Below are positions 25,073 to 33,672 of a stretch of 64,000 bases of DNA, piece by piece. The notes under the pieces were generated by a model. That model was not told where the DNA came from. It did no database searches and was given only the letters and a program-made list of their open reading frames with translations. Position numbers and translations under genes: made by a program. This DNA comes from Pseudocitrobacter sp913778145 (GTDB taxonomy: Bacteria; Pseudomonadota; Gammaproteobacteria; Enterobacterales; Enterobacteriaceae). How positions within the stretch are numbered: the stretch's first letter is position 1; every line of letters begins with the position of its first letter. Where the stretch lies: positions 248,001 through 312,000 of the forward strand of contig JALNTX010000007.1 of the NCBI GenBank assembly GCA_035726825.1. The letters are read 5' to 3'.

Positions 25073-26209
25073 TTAGTGGTCGAGATAGAGGTAGTGCACC
25101 CAGCTGGTCATTCGCAGCAGCACTTTGCGCATTACCGAGACATGGCTGAAATGATCGGAGTAGACCGCCGCCTGCGCGTAAATACCGTCCGGTAGCGCAT
25201 TGAGATCGGCATTGTCGTCCAGCTCAATCGTCGCAATCACCCCTTCCGAACCCGGCGTGGTATTCAGCGACTGTAACACCCCCGTGGATTGATACGTTCC
25301 GCCGGGAACCGCCGGGCTGATAGCCGCCAGTCTGCCGCTGAACACCTGGCCCGGCAGCGCATTGAACACCACTTCTGCCGCATCGCCAGGCTCAAGCCTT
25401 AACAGAGAGTTCTGGCGGAACTGGGCGATGATCTGCCGTTTCTGGTCAGGAATAAAGACCATCACCGGGCGCAGCGGCAGCGCGGCGGCGTAGGTTCCTG
25501 GTCGAATCAGAACCTGCGTAATGTAACCGTCGCTGGGGGCGCGAATAACCGTCTGTTCCAGGTTGAACTGCGCTTCCGCGAGCTGCGCTTTCAGGCTGGC
25601 AATTTGCGAATGTTCGCCCAGTACCATGCTGTCCAGCTCGCTCTGAATCTGTCTCTGTTCTGCCGCAGAGGATTTAACCGAGGCTTCCTGCGCCAGATAA
25701 TTCTGCCGCGCCGCATCAATATCACGCTCAGAGAACGGGTTCACTTTGGCCTGGCTACCCTGAAGATAGCGCTGATAATCTTTCGCCAGCTTGTCACGCG
25801 TCGCTTTCGCCTGCTGGGTGTTGGCCAGCATTTCATCAAGCTGTGCCGCCAGCGCCTGCTGCTTGTGCTCCGCCGTCACAATATCGGCCTTCAGGCGGTC
25901 TACACGCGCCTGATAGCGAGTCGGGTCAAGCTTAAATAACACCTCGCCTTTTTTAATCAGCGTGTTTTTCTTGTCGGTGACTTCCGTGACCACGCCGGTT
26001 ACCAGCGGAACAACCGGAATAGATACCACCGCTTTTTGCGCTTTAAAGGTATAAGGATGGTTGTAATTCATAAGCAGAATTAAACCACTGACAATAAATA
26101 TACCGCCCAATGCCGCCGTTGGAATGGTCCATTTATTAACGGGAATTTTGAATATTTTAAATAGCGCCCATGCGAAAGCCACATAGGTCAGGATGATCAG
26201 TAAATCCAT
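25073..26209 (-). CDS. yiaV: YiaV, HlyD-family membrane fusion protein
   Basis: This 378-residue protein has two N-terminal hydrophobic segments (LLIILTYVAFAWALF and ALGGIFIVSGLILLM). A long coiled-coil hairpin follows at about residues 100-200, flanked by lipoyl and beta-barrel halves (PLVTGVVTEVTDKKNTLIKKGEVLFKLD and TVIRAPSDGYITQVLIRPG). It belongs to the EmrA/AaeA-like adaptor family. It is co-transcribed after yiaW with five bases between them. No efflux pump or outer membrane partner is adjacent. YibH at 33673-34809 is a paralogue of identical length. Confidence 0.93.
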   Translation of the reverse strand: MDLLIILTYVAFAWALFKIFKIPVNKWTIPTAALGGIFIVSGLILLMNYNHPYTFKAQKAVVSIPVVPLVTGVVTEVTDKKNTLIKKGEVLFKLDPTRYQARVDRLKADIVTAEHKQQALAAQLDEMLANTQQAKATRDKLAKDYQRYLQGSQAKVNPFSERDIDAARQNYLAQEASVKSSAAEQRQIQSELDSMVLGEHSQIASLKAQLAEAQFNLEQTVIRAPSDGYITQVLIRPGTYAAALPLRPVMVFIPDQKRQIIAQFRQNSLLRLEPGDAAEVVFNALPGQVFSGRLAAISPAVPGGTYQSTGVLQSLNTTPGSEGVIATIELDDNADLNALPDGIYAQAAVYSDHFSHVSVMRKVLLRMTSWVHYLYLDH

Positions 26210-26214
26210 AAATA

Positions 26215-26538
26215 TTACTCCGCAGAGGAAGCCTTCGCCTCAGCCAGTTGTTTCTCCAGCCCAGCCACGCGCTCCTGAAGCTGGATAAGCGACGAATCAG
26301 GGCTTTGCATACCCCAGCCACGTTCAGGACGGTATAACGTTGCCCAAATCCACAGGAAAGGCCAGATAACATGCAGCGTAAAAAGACTTACCCAGCCCGC
26401 AACATGAATGGCGTCAGCGTGGGGATGATTGCGTTTCTTCGCAATCAAATAAGGAATATCATGTAAGATAATAATCCCATAGAATATAACCAGGAATACA
26501 AATATCAGCACACCCAGTGCGAAATAATTAAGAAACAT
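26215..26538 (-). CDS. yiaW: YiaW, DUF3302 inner membrane protein
   Basis: The 107-residue protein has two hydrophobic segments (ALGVLIFVFLVIFYGIIIL and VAGWVSLFTLHVIWPFLWIW) and a C-terminal coiled coil (SLIQLQERVAGLEKQLAEAK). It is DUF3302. It always pairs with a YiaV/YibH adaptor and probably forms its membrane partner. It is near-identical to YibI in its first 78 residues. Confidence 0.92.
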   Translation of the reverse strand: MFLNYFALGVLIFVFLVIFYGIIILHDIPYLIAKKRNHPHADAIHVAGWVSLFTLHVIWPFLWIWATLYRPERGWGMQSPDSSLIQLQERVAGLEKQLAEAKASSAE

Positions 26539-26652
26539 AAATCCTCAGAGATTAAAATAAATAATCGGGGGATGGGAAATAGTACGGGAGTTATTAGATA
26601 TCAGGCAAACATCTAATTTATATAATGCCATATGGGTTTCGATATACAGCAA

Positions 26653-26677
26653 GCCCGGCGGGGAAACACCGCCGGGC
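26653..26677 (-). terminator. aldB terminator
   Basis: GCCCGGCGG and CCGCCGGGC form a perfect nine-base-pair stem with a seven-base loop, 17 bases past the aldB stop on the minus strand. It is followed by only a short T-containing stretch. Confidence 0.6.
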
Positions 26678-26693
26678 CATTAACGCAGGTTAA

Positions 26694-28232
26694 TCAGAAC
26701 AGACCGAGCGGTTTGTCCGAGTAGCTTACCAACAGGCATTTAGTTTGCTGATAATGCTCAAGCATCATTTTGTGAGTCTCGCGACCAATACCCGACTGCT
26801 TATAGCCGCCAAAAGCCGCATGCGCAGGGTAGGCATGATAGCAGTTAGTCCAGACGCGTCCGGCCTGAATGCCGCGCCCCATTTTATACGCCAGATTACC
26901 GTTGCGGCTCCAGACGCCCGCGCCCAGGCCATACTGGGTATCGTTAGCCAGCGCCAGCGCTTCTTCGGTGGTTTTAAAGGTGGTAACCGCCAGCACCGGG
27001 CCGAAGATCTCCTCCTGGAAGACACGCATGCTATTCTGGCCGAACAAAATTGTCGGCTCCAGGTAATAGCCGTCATGAAGCTCGCCGTCGAGGCGTTTGC
27101 GTCGCCCGCCGGTCAGCACGTCCGCGCCCTCTTTCTTGCCGATGTCGATATAGTTGAGGATGGTCTCCATCTGCCCGTGCGACACCTGCGCGCCCATTTG
27201 CGTGACGCTGTCGAGCGGGTTACCGCTGCGGATGCTTTCCACCCGGCGAATCGCCCGCTCCATAAAGCGATCGTAGATAGATTCATGCACCAGCGCGCGG
27301 CTTGGGCAGGTACATACTTCCCCCTGGTTAAACGCAAAGAGCGCGAAGCCTTCCAGCGCTTTATCAAAGAAGGCATCCTCTTCATCCATCACATCAGCAA
27401 AGAAGATATTCGGCGATTTTCCGCCCAGCTCCAGCGTCACCGGAATGATGTTCTGGGTGGCGTACTGCATAATCTGCTGGCCGACTTCAGTCGAGCCGGT
27501 AAATGCCACTTTCGCGATGCGCTTCGAGGTCGCCAGATATTCGCCGATTTCCCCGCCCGCGCCGTTCACCACGTTGATGACGCCAGGCGGCAGTAAATCA
27601 CCGATGATTTCCATCAGCAGCAATACCGAAAGCGGCGTTAAACGCGCCGGTTTCAGCACGATGCAGTTGCCTGCGGCCAGCGCCGGGGCCATTTTCCAGC
27701 TCGCCATCAGCAGCGGGAAGTTCCATGGGATGATTTGCGCCACCACGCCCAGCGGTTCATGGAAATGATAGGCCACGGTATCTTTATCCACTTCGCTGAT
27801 GCCGCCCTCTTGCGCGCGGATGCACGAGGCAAAGTAGCGGAAATGGTCAATCGCCAGCGGCACGTCGGCTGCGCTGGTTTCGCGGATCGGTTTGCCGTTA
27901 TCCCAGGTTTCCGCCGTTGCCAGCAGATCGAGGTTTTGCTCCATGCGATCGGCGATTTTCAGCAAGATCCCCGCCCGATCCTGCACCGACATATTGGCCC
28001 ATTTTTCTTTTGCGTTATGCGCGGCGTCGAGAGCCAGGTCGATATCACGCTTGCCGGATGAGGCCACTTCACAAAGCAACTGCCCGGTCACCGGCGTCAG
28101 ATTCTGATAATACTCGCCGTCGACGGGCGCAACCCAATCGCCGCCGATAAAGTTGTCATAGCGAGGTTTAAGCTTAAGGGGAAAACCATACTCGCCCGGT
28201 TGAATGCGGGCTGAAGGGGGATTGTTTGTCAT
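26694..28232 (-). CDS. aldB: Aldehyde dehydrogenase AldB
   Basis: Using ATG at 28232 the protein is 512 residues, as in E. coli. A GTG one codon upstream is open but less likely, since AAGGAGAG is well spaced from the ATG. AldB is an NADP-dependent cytoplasmic aldehyde dehydrogenase that oxidises acetaldehyde and other aldehydes. E268 in VTLELGGKSPN is the general base, and the nucleophile is C307 in NQGEVCTCPSRA. FTGSTEVGQQI is the cofactor motif. E. coli aldB is activated by CRP and Fis and peaks in stationary phase. Confidence 0.97.
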   Translation of the reverse strand: MTNNPPSARIQPGEYGFPLKLKPRYDNFIGGDWVAPVDGEYYQNLTPVTGQLLCEVASSGKRDIDLALDAAHNAKEKWANMSVQDRAGILLKIADRMEQNLDLLATAETWDNGKPIRETSAADVPLAIDHFRYFASCIRAQEGGISEVDKDTVAYHFHEPLGVVAQIIPWNFPLLMASWKMAPALAAGNCIVLKPARLTPLSVLLLMEIIGDLLPPGVINVVNGAGGEIGEYLATSKRIAKVAFTGSTEVGQQIMQYATQNIIPVTLELGGKSPNIFFADVMDEEDAFFDKALEGFALFAFNQGEVCTCPSRALVHESIYDRFMERAIRRVESIRSGNPLDSVTQMGAQVSHGQMETILNYIDIGKKEGADVLTGGRRKRLDGELHDGYYLEPTILFGQNSMRVFQEEIFGPVLAVTTFKTTEEALALANDTQYGLGAGVWSRNGNLAYKMGRGIQAGRVWTNCYHAYPAHAAFGGYKQSGIGRETHKMMLEHYQQTKCLLVSYSDKPLGLF

Positions 28233-28273
28233 CACCGTCTCTCCTTGCTGTTGCAGTCTTACAAGGGTAGACG

Positions 28274-28298
28274 CGGCTGGCGTTTTTTTCGCCAGCCG
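28274..28298 (-). terminator. yiaY stem-loop
   Basis: CGGCTGGCG and CGCCAGCCG are perfect nine-base arms around a loop of seven T on the plus strand (A in the minus-strand transcript). It lies 29-53 bases past the yiaY stop. Confidence 0.6.
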
Positions 28299-28326
28299 TT
28301 CATAGGTTTACGACAACGGTCACGAA

Positions 28327-29478
28327 TTACATTGCAGCGCGGTAAATCGCCATAATTTCGTCGTGCGTCGCCTGAATCGGGTTAGTGAAACCGCATGCAT
28401 CTTTCAGGGCGTTGGTTGCCAGTACCGGGATATCTTCCTCTTTCATATTCAGGTCACGCAGGCCCGCCGGAATGTTCACTTCGCGCGCCAGTTTGCAGAT
28501 AGCGTCGATGCAGGCTTTCGCGCCCTGCTCATCGCTCATACCCGCAACATCGACGTTCATTGCCTGTGCGCAGTCACGCAGACGCGCGGCGGCCACCTTG
28601 CTGTTGAACGCCTGCACGTGGGGCAGCAGAACCGCGTTGCAGACACCGTGCGGCAGGTCATAGAAACCACCCAGCTGGTGCGCCATCGCGTGAACATAGC
28701 CAAGTGATGCGTTGTTAAACGCCATACCGGCCAGGAACTGCGCGTACGCCATCGCTTCGCGTGCTTCCGCGTTCGCGCCATCGGCAACGGCCACGCTCAG
28801 GTTTTCAGCAATCATGGTGATCGCTTTCAGCGCGCAGGCGTCGGTAATTGGGGTAGCCGCGATAGATACGTAGGCTTCGATAGCGTGGGTCAGCGCATCC
28901 ATCCCGGTCGCGGCGGTCAACGATTTCGGCATGCCGGTCATCAGGGAGGAGTCGTTCACGGACAGAATCGGCGTCACGTGTTTATCGACGATCGCCATTT
29001 TAATATGACGCGTTTCATCGGTGATGATGCAGAAACGGGTCATTTCAGACGCAGTGCCTGCGGTGGTGTTAATGGCGATCATCGGCAACTGCGGTTTAGC
29101 CGAGCGGTCAACGCCTTCGTAATCGCTAATTTGCCCGCCGTTGGAGGCCACCAGCGCAATACCTTTCGCACAGTCGTGCGGAGAACCACCGCCCAGAGAA
29201 ATCACGCAGTCGCAGTTATTTTCTTTGAGGATTGCCAGGCCCGCGTTGACGTTTGCTGTGGTCGGGTTCGGCTGTACGCCGTCATAAATTACGCTGAAAA
29301 TATCACGCTCAGCCAGGCCTTTTTGCACATCGCCCGCCATACCCAGTTTATTAAGAATGGCATCCGTGACGATTAATGCGCGGCGATAGCCATAGTCACG
29401 CATCGTATCCATTGCACTGTTTAATGAGTCAGCGCCAATGACATTCACAGAAGGAATATAAAAAGTAGATGCTGCCAT
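28327..29478 (-). CDS. yiaY: Iron-containing alcohol dehydrogenase YiaY
   Basis: This 383-residue group III (Fe-dependent) alcohol dehydrogenase is related to FucO and AdhB. The metal ligands D194, H198, H263 and H277 are present (MDALTHAIEAY, YVHAMAHQLGGFYDLPHG), and H267 is the expected second-shell His. GGGSPHDCAKG binds NAD. It lies upstream of aldB on the same strand with a stem-loop between them, so alcohol and aldehyde oxidation are physically linked. The physiological substrate is uncertain. Confidence 0.95.
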   Translation of the reverse strand: MAASTFYIPSVNVIGADSLNSAMDTMRDYGYRRALIVTDAILNKLGMAGDVQKGLAERDIFSVIYDGVQPNPTTANVNAGLAILKENNCDCVISLGGGSPHDCAKGIALVASNGGQISDYEGVDRSAKPQLPMIAINTTAGTASEMTRFCIITDETRHIKMAIVDKHVTPILSVNDSSLMTGMPKSLTAATGMDALTHAIEAYVSIAATPITDACALKAITMIAENLSVAVADGANAEAREAMAYAQFLAGMAFNNASLGYVHAMAHQLGGFYDLPHGVCNAVLLPHVQAFNSKVAAARLRDCAQAMNVDVAGMSDEQGAKACIDAICKLAREVNIPAGLRDLNMKEEDIPVLATNALKDACGFTNPIQATHDEIMAIYRAAM

Positions 29479-29530
29479 GATCGTTCCTTAATTAATGGAA
29501 AATTGGCAGCTAGCGTAAGGGAAGGCTAAA

Positions 29531-29561
29531 ACAAAAAATATGATCCATATTCTACTTTTGT
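29531..29561. promoter_or_regulatory. Dyad upstream of yiaY
   Basis: ATATG-ATC-CATAT (29538-29550) is a perfect dyad inside a wider ACAAAA..TTTTGT symmetry, about 60-70 bases upstream of the yiaY ATG. It may be an operator. No regulator is identified. Confidence 0.35.
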
Positions 29562-29565
29562 AAGT

Positions 29566-29605
29566 AAAAAAATATTGGATGCGTTATTTATGCGCATCCA
29601 ATATT
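29566..29605 (-). terminator. Intrinsic terminator of the selAB operon
   Basis: AATATTGGATGCG and CGCATCCAATATT are perfect 13-base arms around a nine-base loop. On the minus strand they are followed by a run of T (complement of the A-run 29566-29572). It lies about 40 bases past the selB stop. Confidence 0.85.
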
Positions 29606-29645
29606 AATCAATATAATCTTTGTATTAATTCATTTGTTATTTAAA

Positions 29646-31502
29646 TCAATTGTTACTTTTATTGTCAGGGAAAAGTAACGCATCGCGTAATAAATGGTCA
29701 TTTCCCCGGCGGCGCGTAAAACCAATGCGGTTAAAATATTCCAGAATTTGAATCGCCAGTTTACGCCCAACGTTGAGCTTATCGCGGAAATCTGCGGCGC
29801 AGGTTGACCCCTTCTCCTGATCCAGTTCGCGGATCATGCTCGCGAAGGTGACGATGCGATCGTTACGGTAATAACGATCTTTGACGATCGCTGTAATCAT
29901 TCCCTGCTGCGCCGCCTGGCGGAGCACCGCGCGCATCAGTTGCTCATCGGTACCGGTTTGCTGCGCTAAATCGCGCACCCACCAGGGTTCATCAGCAAAC
30001 AGCGGTGCGGCTTTTTGCCATACGGCATCCTGTTCATCGGTAAACCCGGCTTTGTGATCCGGCAGATGCAGCCAACCGTGATGACTGGCCACGATGCCGC
30101 TTTCGCGCATCTGCTCAATCAGCGTCAGCACCAGCGCTTCATCTTCCATCGGCAGCGCGATGCGGCGCAGGCGTTCGCGGCCCGGCCCCGGTTCATCTTT
30201 GTGTTGTTCGTGGTAGGTTGCCAGCGCATCCAGCAGCTTACGCTGCCAGCGCGCAGCGAGCGGCGCATCCAGTAACGCATTTCCGGCCAGGATGTAACCC
30301 GGCTGGCTAATCAGCTGCTGCAACCCCTGCTCGCTCAACTGGCGCGCCCAGGCGAAATCATTGAGCTGCACCGCATCGCGTTGCAGGTGGATGGAGAGCG
30401 CCTGCGCGTCGTTCTCTGCGCCCGCCAGTTCGGCGATCCATGCCAGATAGTCTGGCTTACGCTTACCGCGACGCGGCGAATTGAGCGTCACCACGCGCGC
30501 CCCGGCCAGGGTAAGACGCGCCGAGATATCGCGCAGCACCAGGCGGTCGTTGTCCGCCAGATACAGCGGCGTGTCCAGCACCAGCTCGGCCAGGTTGTTC
30601 TCCAGCAGCGAGACGCGCCCGGTAATGTGGCTGGCGGCATGGTGAATATGCAGCGGCTGCCATTGGTTAAGCGGCACGTGGTTATGCAGCGCAACAATCA
30701 CCCGCTCGACGGGCACAGGCGGTTGCTGAGATAGCAGCCAGTCGCCGCGATTCAGTTCTTCTTTCTGCGCATCGCCGACGATATTCAGCGCAATACGCTG
30801 CCCGCCGTGCGCCTGTTCGGTCGGCTGGTTTTGCGCGTGAATACCGCGTACGCGCATCGGTTTATCGACGCCCGTTAACCACAGCGAGTCGCCGACTCTT
30901 ACATCGCCAGAAAGCGCAGTACCGGTAACCACCAGCCCGGCACCTTTTACGGTAAACGCGCGGTCGATCGCCAGACGAAAGCGCTGATTTTCCGGATTTA
31001 CGCGCTCCGGAAGTTGCAGCAGATGCGCACGTAATTCATCGATACCCAACCCCTGCGTGGCGGCGGTTTCAAACAGCGTGGCGTCTTCAAAACCGTATTC
31101 ACGCAATACAGCGTCTATCTCGTGACGCACTTCCGCGACGCGCGACGCGTCAACGCGATCGGTTTTGGTCAGCGCCACCGTCAACGTGGGTTTACCAGTC
31201 AGTTGCAGAATTGCCAGATGTTCGCGCGTTTGCGCCATCACACCATCGTCACAGGCCACCACCAGCAGGGCATGATCGATACCCCCCACGCCCGCCAGCA
31301 TGTTTGAGAGAAATTTCTCGTGCCCCGGCACATCAATAAACCCGAGCACCCGACCATCCGGCTGCGGCCAGTAGGCGTAGCCCAGGTCGATGGTCATCCC
31401 GCGTGATTTCTCTTCCGGCAGGCGGTCGGCGTTGACGCCGGTAATCGCCTGCAACAGCGTGGTTTTGCCGTGGTCAACGTGCCCGGCGGTGGCAATAATC
31501 AT
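29646..31502 (-). CDS. selB: Selenocysteine-specific elongation factor SelB
   Basis: This 618-residue protein (E. coli 614) delivers Sec-tRNA to UGA codons marked by a SECIS hairpin. The N-terminal EF-Tu-like GTPase has G1 AGHVDHGKTTLL (residues 6-17), DVPGHEKF (G3) and ALTKTDRVD (G4). Beta-barrel domains follow, and a C-terminal part of four winged helices binds the SECIS RNA (ending FNRIGFTRRRGNDHLLRD). It overlaps selA by four bases (ATGA), so the two are translationally coupled. No selenoprotein gene or selC is in the window. Confidence 0.97.
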   Translation of the reverse strand: MIIATAGHVDHGKTTLLQAITGVNADRLPEEKSRGMTIDLGYAYWPQPDGRVLGFIDVPGHEKFLSNMLAGVGGIDHALLVVACDDGVMAQTREHLAILQLTGKPTLTVALTKTDRVDASRVAEVRHEIDAVLREYGFEDATLFETAATQGLGIDELRAHLLQLPERVNPENQRFRLAIDRAFTVKGAGLVVTGTALSGDVRVGDSLWLTGVDKPMRVRGIHAQNQPTEQAHGGQRIALNIVGDAQKEELNRGDWLLSQQPPVPVERVIVALHNHVPLNQWQPLHIHHAASHITGRVSLLENNLAELVLDTPLYLADNDRLVLRDISARLTLAGARVVTLNSPRRGKRKPDYLAWIAELAGAENDAQALSIHLQRDAVQLNDFAWARQLSEQGLQQLISQPGYILAGNALLDAPLAARWQRKLLDALATYHEQHKDEPGPGRERLRRIALPMEDEALVLTLIEQMRESGIVASHHGWLHLPDHKAGFTDEQDAVWQKAAPLFADEPWWVRDLAQQTGTDEQLMRAVLRQAAQQGMITAIVKDRYYRNDRIVTFASMIRELDQEKGSTCAADFRDKLNVGRKLAIQILEYFNRIGFTRRRGNDHLLRDALLFPDNKSNN

Positions 31503-32890
31503 TTCAGCAACATCTCCAGAAAACGTGATTCATCCTCAAGACAGCGCAGGTCGAGCCATAATCGCCCGTCGTAAATGCGCCCGATAACCGGCACCGGCAG
31601 GCTGCGCCAGCGGTTAGCCAGTGCGTCAAGGCGGCTGCCACGACCGTCTTTAGGGGTAAAGGTGATGGCGGCGCTCGGCAGGCGATCGACGGGCAAGGAG
31701 CCACTGCCGATTTGCGAGGCGCATTCCATCACCGTAACAGAAAATTCGTCACCGTAGCGCTGCGTCAGCGGTTCACGCAGACGTTCGGCCTGCGCGTGGA
31801 TTTCATCCGCGCGGCGGTTTAGCAGACGCAGCGTCGGCAGGTCAGCGGCCAGGCGTTCAGGATGCAGATAGAGGCGCAGCGTCGCTTCCAGCGCCGCCAG
31901 TGTCATTTTATCGGCACGCAATGCGCGCTTAAGCGGATGCTGTTGAAGCTGGGCAATCATCGCTTTCTTCCCGACGATAATCCCCGCCTGCGGGCCGCCC
32001 AGCAGTTTATCGCCGGAGAAGCTCACCAGGCTGACGCCTGCGGCGATCATCTCCTGCGGCATCGGCTCTTTTGGCAGGCCGTACTGGCTTAAATCGACCA
32101 GCGAACCGCTGCCTAAATCCGCCACCACCGGGATATCCAGCTCGCGGCCAATCTCGGCCAGCTCGGCTTCTTCAACGGTTTTGGTGAAACCTTCAATGCT
32201 GTAGTTGCTGGTGTGTACTTTCATCAGCAGCCCGGTGTTTTCATTGACCGCCTGACGGTAATCTTTGGCGTGCGTGCGGTTGGTGGTGCCGACTTCATGC
32301 AGCTCGCAGCCCGCCTGACGCATCACGTCCGGGATGCGGAACGCGCCGCCAATTTCCACCAGCTCGCCGCGCGAGACGACAACTTCTTTGCCGCTCGCCG
32401 TCGCCGCCAGCATCAGCAGCACAGCGGCGGCGTTATTGTTAACGATGCACGCATCTTCCGCGCCGGTCAGGCGGCAGAGCAAATCCGCCAGCGCGCGATC
32501 GCGATGACCGCGCCCGGCACCGTCGAGGTCATATTCCAGCGTCACCGGGTCGCGCATCACCTGCGTCACCGCAGCAATGGCGGCTTCCGCCTGCTGGGCT
32601 CGCCCGAGGTTAGTGTGCAGCACCGTACCGGTCAGATTGATCACCGGACGGATGGCGCTTTGTGTATCGGCGGCAAGCCGACGCGTCACTTCTCCGGCCC
32701 AGTCACCGCTCCAGCCCGGAAGCGCGCCGGTATCGCGGATAGCCAGGCGAGCTTCCTCCTGAAGCTGGCGAAGTTGTTCCACCACCTGCGAATGGCCGTG
32801 GTTTTCCAGAAGGGAAGCAAAGGCGGCATCGCGCAGTAAGCGGTCGGTCGCAGGAAGCTGGCTGTACAGTGAGCGAGTATCGGTAGTCAT
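31499..32890 (-). CDS. selA: L-seryl-tRNA(Sec) selenium transferase SelA
   Basis: This 463-residue PLP enzyme converts Ser-tRNA(Sec) to Sec-tRNA(Sec) using selenophosphate. The PLP lysine is K295 in SFSGDKLLGGPQAG, the E. coli position, and VADLGSGSLVD is the cofactor-binding stretch. The N-terminal domain binds the tRNA. It is first in the selAB operon, just after a REP-like palindrome upstream. Confidence 0.97.
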   Translation of the reverse strand: MTTDTRSLYSQLPATDRLLRDAAFASLLENHGHSQVVEQLRQLQEEARLAIRDTGALPGWSGDWAGEVTRRLAADTQSAIRPVINLTGTVLHTNLGRAQQAEAAIAAVTQVMRDPVTLEYDLDGAGRGHRDRALADLLCRLTGAEDACIVNNNAAAVLLMLAATASGKEVVVSRGELVEIGGAFRIPDVMRQAGCELHEVGTTNRTHAKDYRQAVNENTGLLMKVHTSNYSIEGFTKTVEEAELAEIGRELDIPVVADLGSGSLVDLSQYGLPKEPMPQEMIAAGVSLVSFSGDKLLGGPQAGIIVGKKAMIAQLQQHPLKRALRADKMTLAALEATLRLYLHPERLAADLPTLRLLNRRADEIHAQAERLREPLTQRYGDEFSVTVMECASQIGSGSLPVDRLPSAAITFTPKDGRGSRLDALANRWRSLPVPVIGRIYDGRLWLDLRCLEDESRFLEMLLK

Positions 32891-32916
32891 GAGTTGGCCT
32901 GACGGTTAACGATTTT

Positions 32917-32939
32917 CCCCCCTCCCGACGGGAGAGGGA
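32917..32939. repeat. REP-like palindrome upstream of selA
   Basis: The sequence reads CCCCCCTCCCGACGGGAGAGG on the plus strand, that is CCCTCTCCC-GTC-GGGAGGGG on the other. It is a shortened member of the repeat seen at 37598 and 44240, lacking the TTAGGGTGAGGG tail. Confidence 0.6.
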
Positions 32940-32995
32940 GTCCATAGTGAGGAGGGATTGTACAGCGTACGACCATGAAGTGTTATAGCGTGTAA

Positions 32996-33604
32996 TCAAG
33001 CCTTAGGCGGTTCCGTGCGGGCAAAACTCTCGCGCTGGAACAACGTTTCCACCAGTTTGACCAGATGAGGCCTGTCCACGCACCAACCCGGCGCGATGCG
33101 GCGGAAGTTGAGGTAGCTAATGGCGCAGGCGATGGCAATCGTCGCCAGGTTAAGCGTATCGGTGCTGAACGTTCCCTCTTTGAGATGCGTTTCAAGCGCA
33201 TCGAGGCTACGGCTGATTTTCTCACGCTGGCGCAAACATTCCGCTTCCGATTGCTGTGCAGGCGGGCGGGCCAGTTCACGCACCGCCACCAGCCCGGCAT
33301 CCATAATGCCGTCGGCGAGCGCTTCCAGCTGACGCACTTTCAGGCGCGCCAGAGGGTCAGACGGCAGCATCTGCGGCTCGACGTTCAGCAGTTCAATGTA
33401 CTCGGCGATAATCGGCGAATCAAACCAGCATTCACCGTCGTCGGTCATCAATGCCGGGACCTTGCCCAGTGGGTTGTACTGGGCCACGCCGTTTTCCAGG
33501 TTATAGGGCAGTTCATTGACGAATTCGAATGAAATGCCCTTTTCCAGCAATAAGATAGAAATTTTACGTACGAAAGGGCTGGTATAGCTGCCGATGAGTT
33601 TCAT
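32996..33604 (-). CDS. yibF: YibF, glutathione S-transferase-like protein
   Basis: This 202-residue protein has the GST architecture. The thioredoxin-like N-domain (MKLIGSYTSPFVRKISILLLEKGI) has Ser9 in the usual GSH-activating region and KVPALMTDDGECWFDSPIIAEY at about residues 48-69. A helical C-domain follows. In K-12, rhsA lies next to yibF. Here yibH follows directly, 68 bases away. The substrate is unknown. Confidence 0.94.
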   Translation of the reverse strand: MKLIGSYTSPFVRKISILLLEKGISFEFVNELPYNLENGVAQYNPLGKVPALMTDDGECWFDSPIIAEYIELLNVEPQMLPSDPLARLKVRQLEALADGIMDAGLVAVRELARPPAQQSEAECLRQREKISRSLDALETHLKEGTFSTDTLNLATIAIACAISYLNFRRIAPGWCVDRPHLVKLVETLFQRESFARTEPPKA

Positions 33605-33672
33605 GCCATGTCCTTTTTGCCAACGAAAAAAGGAAGTATGGCTCAGCTGTGGCTAAAAAGATGCTTATACCC

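Noticed and set aside
29646..32890. Selenoprotein gene or SECIS near selAB
   Set aside because: No in-frame UGA gene or formate dehydrogenase was seen nearby; yiaY and aldB have ordinary stops.
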